A stretch of 32,828 nt of DNA from the NCBI GenBank assembly GCA_913061325.1, contig CAJXUU010000020.1, positions 1 to 32,828 of the forward strand, in the 5' to 3' direction. The notes below the pieces were generated by a model. The model was not told the DNA's origin. It saw only the letters and a program-made list of their open reading frames with translations, and did not search any database. Of the stretch, positions 8,471 to 15,988 are shown one piece after another; position 1 is the first letter of the stretch, and each line of letters opens with the position of its first letter. This stretch comes from an uncultured Saprospirales bacterium. GTDB lineage: Bacteria > Bacteroidota > Bacteroidia > Chitinophagales > Saprospiraceae. Both the position numbers and the translations under genes were made by a program.

Positions 8471-9814
8471 TTAGTTAATCCTTTCCTTAATCATTTTATA
8501 AATAGTGCTCTTTCCAATATCCAATTTTTTGGCTACTAACTTGACGTTATTGCTATATTTATTAAGAAAATATTCAATGATGTCGCAATCATATTCTCTT
8601 AGCGTTTTCTCTTTAGTTACAAAATGCTCGTCAGATTTTATTGCTGCATAAGTAATATCCTTAGCTACAACTTCATTCCCATCACACATAACACAAGATA
8701 AATCAACAATTGCTTTTAATTCTCTTACATTACCTGGAAAACTATAACTCAATAATTTTTCTTTTGCTCCATCAGAAAACCTAATTTCGTTTATATTATT
8801 ATCTTTTGTAAATGCCTCAAAAAAGTGCTTTGCCAGTATCAATATGTCTGAACCTCTATCCCTTAAAGGTGGCAATTCGATCGGCAACCCTATAACTCTA
8901 TAATAAAGATCCTCCCTAAATGTCCCTTCCTTTACCCCATCAATCAGGTTTTTATGCGTAGCAGTCAATAACCGAACATCCAATTTTATTTTTTCATTTC
9001 CTCCGACTCGAACAACTTCTCTTTCTTGAAGTACTCTAAGAATCTTACTTTGTACACTAAAATCCAATTCTGAAACTTCATCCAAGAAAATTGTGCCTCC
9101 TTGCGCCTCTTCAAATTTGCCAATTTTTCGCGTTACTGCACCAGTAAAAGCCCCCTTCTCATGTCCAAACAATTCACTTTCTACAAGTTCTTTTGGAATA
9201 GCTGCCATATTAACCGCTACAAAAGGCTTCTTTTTCCGATTGGAATTATAATGAATTGCTTTTGCAACCAACTCTTTACCCGTTCCTGTTTCTCCAGTTA
9301 TCGAGACATTAATATTTGTTTTTGTGGCTTTTTCAATCAATGAGAAAGTTTTCTTCATTGCACTACTTTGGCCAATTATAGACTTTTCAAAATCAAACTT
9401 TTGACCTAATTGCTCTTTCAGTACCTCTACTTCCTTTCTTAACCCAGCAGTTTCTCTCAATTTTAGAATGGAATTCCAAAGTATCTTTTTAGAATTATCA
9501 TCTTTGATGATATAATCCGAAACTCCAGATTTTAAGAGATCTACAGCTACAGAAACTTCTTCTTGTCCACTAATAACTATTACAGGAATAGAACTATTTA
9601 CAGCACATATCTTTTCAAATAACTTATCACCTTCCATATCAGGCAAGCCAAAGTCAATGCACACAACATCAGGATTCAGGTGCAAATTAGCTAAACAATC
9701 TTTCCCCAATTCAAAGACAGTTACATCATATTCTGGATTCAGTGAAAGGTGATACTTGAGTAGTTCCCCATACCAAGGATCATCTTCTACAATAAATATT
9801 TTAAATTGAGACAT
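8471..9814 (-). CDS. NtrC-family sigma-54-dependent response regulator
   Basis: This is a transcription activator that opens sigma-54 promoters after phosphorylation. Its 447 residues form three parts. The receiver (about 1-120) has D11/D12, phospho-acceptor D54 (VCIDFGLPDMEG) and K104. The AAA+ domain (about 142-375) has Walker A GETGTGKE (174-181), the sigma-54 contact loop GAFTGA (221-226), Walker B GTIFLDE (240-246) and the arginine-finger region FREDLYYRV (299-307). The Fis-type helix-turn-helix is at about 421-446 (VKLVAKKLDIGKSTIYKMI). It is the first gene of the signalling block, 138 bp before the hybrid kinase, which probably phosphorylates it. All catalytic motifs are intact, unlike its decayed paralogue at 4563-5068. 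I could not find a clear -24/-12 target promoter in the window. Confidence 0.95.
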   Translation of the reverse strand: MSQFKIFIVEDDPWYGELLKYHLSLNPEYDVTVFELGKDCLANLHLNPDVVCIDFGLPDMEGDKLFEKICAVNSSIPVIVISGQEEVSVAVDLLKSGVSDYIIKDDNSKKILWNSILKLRETAGLRKEVEVLKEQLGQKFDFEKSIIGQSSAMKKTFSLIEKATKTNINVSITGETGTGKELVAKAIHYNSNRKKKPFVAVNMAAIPKELVESELFGHEKGAFTGAVTRKIGKFEEAQGGTIFLDEVSELDFSVQSKILRVLQEREVVRVGGNEKIKLDVRLLTATHKNLIDGVKEGTFREDLYYRVIGLPIELPPLRDRGSDILILAKHFFEAFTKDNNINEIRFSDGAKEKLLSYSFPGNVRELKAIVDLSCVMCDGNEVVAKDITYAAIKSDEHFVTKEKTLREYDCDIIEYFLNKYSNNVKLVAKKLDIGKSTIYKMIKERIN

Positions 9815-10020
9815 GAATAGTTCTTCTATTTAAATAAATCAAAAAGTTAAGGGAGTTCGCAGTCCTTAAAACAGCACACAAACTAAAGATATTATTTTCT
9901 GGATTAATACGTTGGATATATATTAATTAATATTGTTGACCTAGAAGTTCTACAACAACCAATTTTAGAGAAAAGTATATATTATGTCTAGTAAAATCAA
10001 TGCTACTAGTTAATAGAGAT
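9815..10020. promoter_or_regulatory. Leader/promoter region of the NtrC-kinase block
   Basis: This is the non-coding space upstream of the sigma-54 activator (minus strand). It contains small dyads such as TAGAA-G-TTCTA (around 9950) and CTAGTA-N10-TACTAG (around 9985). No ORF of note and no confident -33/-7 pair was seen; TATCTTTAG on the minus strand is only a near match to TAnnTTTG. Confidence 0.25.
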
Positions 10021-10092
10021 TAAATAAAAAACAAAATTTAAACCAGAAACCCTTTATGAATAACAATTCATAAAGGGTTTCTGGTTTAAATT
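10021..10092 (-). terminator. Perfect 27-bp hairpin with T-rich tail (intrinsic terminator)
   Basis: The two arms 10035-10061 and 10066-10092 are exact reverse complements over 27 bases around the 4-base loop AACA (core AAACCAGAAACCCTTTATG). On the minus strand the stem is followed by a T-rich run (TTTTGTTTTTTATTTAA), so it should stop transcription arriving from the large secreted-protein gene, whose stop codon lies about 90 bp upstream. It also insulates that gene from the NtrC-kinase block. The stem is far longer than most intrinsic terminators. Confidence 0.8.
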
Positions 10093-10184
10093 CCCATGAC
10101 ATCAGAACTTTTTAAGACAGCATTCTGTGGATACAAAAATCAAATTAAAACAAAAAGTCTAACAAATACATTTTCCGCATTATA

Positions 10185-13100
10185 TCACTGTTTAATAAAG
10201 CGCCCCGTTTTTACTATACCCAAAGCATCTTTATAGCGGATAAAATATCCTCCAGCTCCAAGTGTAGATATATCAAGATGATTTATTTTACTATCAGCTT
10301 CGAAGTTATAAATTTGTACACGCTTCCCCGAATCACTTATTACATCAATGTGAATAACTCCTCGTTCTTTTATTTCTCCAGTCTCGTAAACATCATCATT
10401 GACTAAATAACATTCTATTAAATCAATACCAGGGTTTGGAAATATATTTAAAAAAAAATCATCTGGAAGATTCTCAACTAGATTTATTGTATTCAAACAT
10501 TCATTAGTTTCTAAGTAAGGATTATAATCAAACTGGATTGAGGCTTTATTTATAATTTCACTTCCATTCGCAGCTCCTTCTTTAGCCATAATACTGTATT
10601 CAATAAAACCATGTGATTCAGATTCATTGTGCAAACTATCTAGCAAATTGATATCTCTAAAATACCATTCTAAAATATTTCCTTCCAATATGCGAAATAT
10701 ATGGGCATGGCTTACAATCCCAAGTTCTAAACTTATAAGATCCAAAAATTCTGGGAGCGTGTCAATCACTTTAACAAAAGACGCAGGATAATTTCCAACA
10801 TTTTGAAATCTAATTTTATACCTCAATCGAGTGTCGGGTTTTATAAGGTGACTAGAACCTACGCCATGAGGAGAGACTAAAATATCATTAGGATCTAAAG
10901 ACCCTACTATCATTTCTATCAAAGCCTCTGAATTATTATTATAATCAACTTCATCAAGTGATGTTCCAATATTTACAGTAATACTTTTTTGATCTCCTAA
11001 ACTTGCGTTGAGATCTACATAGTTCATTAGGTTTATAACCTTAGTTTCTCCAGCTAGTAAAGTATCTATATTCCAATAATAAATACTCCCTATTTGGTCA
11101 TCCCATGCTATTGAAGCAGACGCAAGAGATAAATCAGCATCAAATTCTAAATCCACTGTAGCGTCAAAAACATCCTTAGTACCCATATTTGAAATACTAA
11201 TCACCATTTCATTTTCAAACCCTCTTCGTAACACTGTAGTGCCTAAACTTATAGACAAGTCAGGTTTATCCTGAATGGCCAAATTTGGAAAATCAAATCC
11301 TGATAGTACCTGACCTACACTTGTTACGTTAACATTATGTGGATTGGGCTGACATATAGACTCATAATTCTCTGGAATATCCTGTTGAATATTATAAGAC
11401 CCTACAGGCAAAGAAATTTCATAATATCCACTATCGTTCGAAATCGCATAAATGGACCCAGAGCTTATAATTATCATCGTATTTGATATTGGCAATTCGC
11501 CTTCATCCTTAGTACAATTACTATTTGCGTCATGGTACAGATGTCCGCTAACTAAAGCGCCATCATCTTCTTTAATACTTAAAAATTGATCCGCAGAGAT
11601 GCTATCCATTGTTTGAACATATCCACTTGGCCAATGAACAACAACTGATATAACAGCCGTAGCATCCGATAACCCGAAGTGCTGGCTAAGTGTACTCTGA
11701 CTACCTGGACCACCTCCTGTCTGTCCCATTACCTCTCGCATTACTGTAGTATTAACGCCGTCAATAACAGCATTAACGTAAATTCGTGCCCCAATTGCAG
11801 AACGATTTGAATTGGTGCCTTCTAAACGTATTATTAAATAATGACCAGTTGCCAGATTGTTCACAAATACTCTATTACTTTCACTGCTATGGTTGGAAAT
11901 CACTAAATCTATATCACCATCTAGCTCAAGGTCTGTGGATGCAATTGCAAACGAATTGCCAACTGGACTGACAAATGGAGAGTCGGTAACTTTTCCAAAC
12001 GTACCATCTCCATTGTTCATATATAAAAACTTAGACCCATCTAAGTCATTCATTACCGCTAGATCAAGCCAACTATCATTGTCCAAATCTGCCCATACTG
12101 AACCATGCGAATTCCCTTTATCTTCTGCAACCCACCCAGTAATTACTTTTGTAAAATTTCCATTCCCATCATTTGTATAAAGAAAATTATGTTGATCAGA
12201 AGCATTGGCAACAAAAAGATCCAAGTCCAAGTCATTATCAAAATCTCCAAAACTTGCACCAACAGAATTACTTAGGTCACCCATTTCAATAGCGGAAAAA
12301 GACGTTCCTTCTTGATTAATGTATAAGACATTTGAAGTACCGTAATTGGGAATAAAACAATCAGACCAACCATCATTATTTACATCTGCCCAAATGGCTC
12401 CAATACTATTACTAGCTTCAGAAACAATCTCAAGACCATATGTTAATTCCATTGTTCCATCTCCCCTATTGCGGTACAATTGATTGAAATTTGTACCGAA
12501 ATAATCTGAAGTAAAAATATCTAACCATCCATCTCTATCAAAATCAACAAAACAAACATTGTGAGTATAGCCATCTGCCAGACCGATCAACGCACTACTT
12601 TGATTTACGAACGTCTGGTTATTATTCTTATAGAGTTGAATTGGATCTCCTACATTGTTAGCAATTACAACGTCTATTTGTCCATCATTATCAAAATCTC
12701 CCCAGGATGATGCCACCGTTGGAAAGAGATCATTCACCAAGTCCCCGCCCAGATGTTCTGTAAAGCTTCCAGACCCATCATTTAAAAATAATTTATTTTT
12801 GACAGTATCTACATAGGCTGGGACGAAAATATCATCATAGCCATCATCATTGAAATCTACCGCTGAGATACCCCAACTGTTCATCGAGACATTTACAACT
12901 GGATCATTTGTCAATTCTTGTAACGGTGGAGCTTCTGCACAATCAGAGTCTGCAGCATCAATATATCCATCCCCATCATTGTCAATGCCATCTGCACAAT
13001 CAGTTTCTAAGGTAGTTAAAGGCAAAGAAGTAACACATTCTGGATTTATATAAATAACAGGTGTATTAGTATTAACCGCTCCAGCTGTAGAAAGCTGTTT

Positions 13101-14393
13101 ACCAGCTAAAAACACACCCGCTCCGGCACTACATGCTCCGGCATGGGAAATGAAATTTCCTTTCACCACAGAGGCAGCTCCTATATTCACTGCACCAGTA
13201 GCAACGCCTGCTCCTCCAATCCAAAAAATATTACAACGCCTCGCCCCATTAGTTAATATCATTTTTGATAGTGCCGCTATATTAAATGCCCCGGCAACTC
13301 TCACAACAAAGATTGCATCAGGGTCACCTTCAGCATCAAGAGTAATAAGTCCTGATAAAGCCGCAGCTGAAAAGATATCGTACACCCCAGGAGTAAGTGT
13401 TTCATTAAGAAAAACTGCAGTATGTGTTTCAGTAGCTGGCAACATCATAAGAGAACTGTAAGCGAACTCTAAATCTACCACAGCTTGTGCTGTAAGCGCA
13501 TTTGCAATTTCCTGAGTTCCTATGTGAATTCCACTCGCAAAACCAGTGATCGCTCCCGCATTCGTGCCAATATTACCAATAATTCCGGAGGCTCCCGTAT
13601 TTCCGACAATACCTGCACTTGCGAAAAGCGAAAAGTCTGAAAGAACTCCCAATACATCAACAGCAGAAGCAGGATCACAGCTCGATTCACAAAATATTGG
13701 AATCGTACTGGTACAAGAAGGTTTAACTGCCACAGATCCCGCAGCATAAGTTATGACTCCACTCATACTAAACATTCTTCCTTCAAGAAGAACATTTGCA
13801 CCTAGGCCAACAGCTCCTGACTTTGAGAATAAGGTTCCCTTGAGATCAGCACCCGCTCCAATAGAAATAGCTCCATTAACTAGCCAGAAAATATTACAAG
13901 ATTGAACGCCACCAGTTAAAGTAATTGTTGCACCTGCCGTCCCGGTAAGTGCCCCATTCATCTTGATTATAAAGAAAGCATTGGGGTCACCTCCACCATC
14001 AAGCGTAAGAGAACCACCTATACTCCCAGCACTTGATATGGAATAAACGCCCGGATCAAGAACTTCGCCACCTCCAAAAGTAGGTGAATGAGTGCTAGGA
14101 AAGTCAACAAAAAGATCATTAAGATGGATGTATAATCTAAGTAAATCTTTACTAGCCTGATCCGTTACAGCATCACTACTATATGTATTACCATCATAAG
14201 ATCCTATTACTGAACCCAAATGGGTGCCCACATCTCCAGTAACGGTTCCTCCAGAATTAGTAATGTCTCCTGCTGCAGTAAAAGCTTCAAAAGAAGAAAG
14301 TATTCCTAAATTAGCTGTTTGACTAAAGCTTAGATTTGAAAACAACAATACTAAGAAAGCTGTTAGTGAAAATAACATTAATTTATTTGTCAT
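10185..14393 (-). CDS. Giant T9SS-secreted mosaic: two DUF3494 domains, FG-GAP repeats, UnbV/ASPIC, DUF11-like
   Basis: This 1402-residue cell-surface or secreted protein starts with a signal peptide ending near SFSQ (residue 25). Two DUF3494 (ice-binding-like) domains follow at about 26-225 and 245-450, each with the LGILSSF-type opening and a CNIFW strand. Then come a calcium-binding-type aspartate-rich segment (DGIDNDGDGYIDAADSDC, 468-485) and about seven FG-GAP/VCBS repeats (about 505-845; DFNDDGYDDIF, DFDNDGQIDVV, DFDRDGWLDIF). A UnbV/ASPIC-like domain (about 852-940), an SdrD_B-like domain with HLYHDANSNC (about 947-1035) and DUF11/CARDB-like domains (about 1042-1310; DPNDILVSPHG) complete the middle. 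A type A T9SS sorting domain (FLNIFPNPG to GRFIKQ, about 1327-1402) ends it. A role in adhesion or surface or ice binding is an inference from the domains. Confidence 0.92.
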   Translation of the reverse strand: MTNKLMLFSLTAFLVLLFSNLSFSQTANLGILSSFEAFTAAGDITNSGGTVTGDVGTHLGSVIGSYDGNTYSSDAVTDQASKDLLRLYIHLNDLFVDFPSTHSPTFGGGEVLDPGVYSISSAGSIGGSLTLDGGGDPNAFFIIKMNGALTGTAGATITLTGGVQSCNIFWLVNGAISIGAGADLKGTLFSKSGAVGLGANVLLEGRMFSMSGVITYAAGSVAVKPSCTSTIPIFCESSCDPASAVDVLGVLSDFSLFASAGIVGNTGASGIIGNIGTNAGAITGFASGIHIGTQEIANALTAQAVVDLEFAYSSLMMLPATETHTAVFLNETLTPGVYDIFSAAALSGLITLDAEGDPDAIFVVRVAGAFNIAALSKMILTNGARRCNIFWIGGAGVATGAVNIGAASVVKGNFISHAGACSAGAGVFLAGKQLSTAGAVNTNTPVIYINPECVTSLPLTTLETDCADGIDNDGDGYIDAADSDCAEAPPLQELTNDPVVNVSMNSWGISAVDFNDDGYDDIFVPAYVDTVKNKLFLNDGSGSFTEHLGGDLVNDLFPTVASSWGDFDNDGQIDVVIANNVGDPIQLYKNNNQTFVNQSSALIGLADGYTHNVCFVDFDRDGWLDIFTSDYFGTNFNQLYRNRGDGTMELTYGLEIVSEASNSIGAIWADVNNDGWSDCFIPNYGTSNVLYINQEGTSFSAIEMGDLSNSVGASFGDFDNDLDLDLFVANASDQHNFLYTNDGNGNFTKVITGWVAEDKGNSHGSVWADLDNDSWLDLAVMNDLDGSKFLYMNNGDGTFGKVTDSPFVSPVGNSFAIASTDLELDGDIDLVISNHSSESNRVFVNNLATGHYLIIRLEGTNSNRSAIGARIYVNAVIDGVNTTVMREVMGQTGGGPGSQSTLSQHFGLSDATAVISVVVHWPSGYVQTMDSISADQFLSIKEDDGALVSGHLYHDANSNCTKDEGELPISNTMIIISSGSIYAISNDSGYYEISLPVGSYNIQQDIPENYESICQPNPHNVNVTSVGQVLSGFDFPNLAIQDKPDLSISLGTTVLRRGFENEMVISISNMGTKDVFDATVDLEFDADLSLASASIAWDDQIGSIYYWNIDTLLAGETKVINLMNYVDLNASLGDQKSITVNIGTSLDEVDYNNNSEALIEMIVGSLDPNDILVSPHGVGSSHLIKPDTRLRYKIRFQNVGNYPASFVKVIDTLPEFLDLISLELGIVSHAHIFRILEGNILEWYFRDINLLDSLHNESESHGFIEYSIMAKEGAANGSEIINKASIQFDYNPYLETNECLNTINLVENLPDDFFLNIFPNPGIDLIECYLVNDDVYETGEIKERGVIHIDVISDSGKRVQIYNFEADSKINHLDISTLGAGGYFIRYKDALGIVKTGRFIKQ

Positions 14394-14461
14394 AATTTAT
14401 TTTTTTTCATACTGAAATGTGGAATTACCGAAAGTTCATTGGTCCTTTTAATGAGGTAGCT

Positions 14462-14755
14462 TCAAAAGGAATATATTGGTTCAATCTTAAATATCAACTC
14501 TTTTATGTGTTCGTTAAACATTGAAGCTCCGTAGATACCTGGTGGTAGTCTTTTAAAATAATTAGATCGAAACGAAGTATTACTGCTCACTATAGTACAA
14601 GCTTGAAAATTATTAAAATCGTTATCTATGCGATCTAGAAAACAATCATTATCATCGTCAATTCTATTTTTGCATATTTCTTGAGCAGATATATGGAATC
14701 CAAGACAAATAAAGAGAGCAAGTGCTAGGGATTGAGTACGTTTTATGTTCTTCAT
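14462..14755 (-). CDS. Small secreted protein with Asp-rich calcium-type motif, possibly truncated
   Basis: The 97-residue product has a clear signal peptide (basic start, hydrophobic core, cleavage near ISAQ, residue 25). It is followed by ICKNRIDDDNDCFLDRIDND, a degenerate version of the CxNGIDDDGDGxIDxxDxDC motif that usually opens long T9SS-secreted proteins and is also present in the neighbour at 10185-14393. The rest (FKRLPPGIYGASMF and onward) has no recognised domain, and there is no sorting domain. It may be the N-terminal stump of a once longer surface protein, or a small secreted protein of its own. The gene is separated from the larger one by 68 bp and reads in the same direction. 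Confidence 0.55.
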   Translation of the reverse strand: MKNIKRTQSLALALFICLGFHISAQEICKNRIDDDNDCFLDRIDNDFNNFQACTIVSSNTSFRSNYFKRLPPGIYGASMFNEHIKELIFKIEPIYSF

Positions 14756-14920
14756 AACCTAGAAGGCTTTAAAATCGTACCTATTTTGTAATATACTGAT
14801 TGATAATCTATTATAAATTTCCTATGCTAAATGTTTTCCATAACATAGACCTATTTCCATTAAATGGACAAAATTGAGTGGTGAGTACGATAGGCACTCA
14901 TTCTTTTTGATTATTTTTTT

Positions 14921-15735
14921 TTGAACTATGCTAATATTATTAACAATGTCAAGGTCTTGAAGCTCAGAGTTCCAGAATCATACATCGGTAGAATCCAAGT
15001 TGCAGAATACTTTAGAGCCTTTTTACTGGGTAGACCAGACTGGGCGGCAAAAGATGGAAGGTTATTGAGTTTAGAAAATTTGGGGTATTTAACCGAGAAA
15101 CAGTTCTTGAGGTAGGAAGTTATAATCATAATACAGTTAGAAGAACAGCTGGAGCTAACCATAAAAATGAATACCTACTTATAGATTAAACAAGCTACTT
15201 TATAAAGTAGCAAATCTACCTGATCCTTTGTGCTGGACAGAAGCTCCATCTGACAATGACATGTTAGGCAGACAAAAAAATCGATAAACATGAGACACTA
15301 AAGAATGTCTAAAATTACATAAATCCATGTTTCATGAATAAGAAATTTGGCATTCTAGGATATGTCAGCGCCCCCCATTGGTTAATAGTCCAGTGGTTTG
15401 CTCCATATGTAGAGGCAGGAGAATTAATTTATTTTCCATTATGACTATTCTAGGATTAGCCAATTTTCCATTTTTCTTTGCTCTATTGTTTCCCATATAT
15501 ACTTTCGCAAGCTTTATCAGTATATATTTCATGCTTATTCAAGAGCTCACTTACCATAATTATGAGTCAGCAGCTGATATTCTAGCATTGATAAAAACAG
15601 CACTCTTAGAGCCTTTTCTATATCACCCAAAACCCGTCGTGTAGAATATCAAATGAAATATTGATCATTTCACAGGCAATCATAAGGGATGGGGAGAGAT
15701 GACTCGAAAGAGGTTTAAGAAAGAGGGGGCGTAAA
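14921..15735 (+). pseudogene. Decayed multi-pass family 2 glycosyltransferase (BcsA/PgaC-like)
   Basis: This roughly 815-bp stretch is one broken gene spread over several frames. The order of fragments matches membrane GT2 enzymes: RIQVAEYFRAFLLGRPDW, then FGVFNRETVLEVGSYNHNTV, then LELTIKM (a corrupted GEDMEL region), NLPDPLCWTEAPSDNDMLG, RQKNR followed by a stop where the Q-x-x-R-W tryptophan belongs, FGILGYVSAPHWLIVQWF, a hydrophobic stretch with LLEPFLYHP, and GWGEMTRKRFKK before the final TAA. Between these lie frameshifts and stops. The N-terminal half, including the nucleotide-binding DxD part, is gone. The ORF-track entries at 14921 and 15378 are pieces of it. It may once have made an exopolysaccharide or a glycan. 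Confidence 0.85.
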
Positions 15736-15988
15736 TTACCTTAAAGCCCCAACCCAATATGTCCCTTTACACTAATGTGAATATCTTCAGTATCATAGAT
15801 GCAAGTATAAACCAATATAATATTAAATGTTGAATATAAAACCACGGATATGGACTCGACATTTAACACCTATCAAATATTAGACTCAATATTCTCAGAT
15901 TATAGCTTTCAATTTCCTATTATTGTACTACTCTAGCCACAATTTTCAATTAATAATGTGCAGCTTCAATTGCACTTGGATAATAAAT
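15736..15988 (+). promoter_or_regulatory. Upstream region of the gluconate operon, with two inverted repeats
   Basis: This 253-bp space precedes the gluconokinase fusion gene. It contains TTAAATGTTGA (15823-15833) facing TCGACATTTAA (15856-15866), a 10 of 11 match. A second dyad, GTGCA-N8-TGCAC (15958-15975), ends 13 bases before the chosen start codon, which is a position suited to a repressor or to a hairpin that masks initiation. No transcriptional regulator gene is adjacent. No confident promoter was identified. Confidence 0.3.

Noticed and set aside
13150-13461. 103-residue ORF and other plus-strand ORFs within 11786-13749
   Set aside because: These are antisense shadows of the large low-complexity surface-protein gene.
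14926-15162. 78-residue minus-strand ORF
   Set aside because: It is antisense to the glycosyltransferase remnant and shows no signal peptide, domain or leader.
15378-15644. 88-residue ORF (plus) as a separate membrane protein
   Set aside because: Its hydrophobic part and LLEPFLYHP belong to the glycosyltransferase pseudogene, and its first residues are out of frame with that protein.
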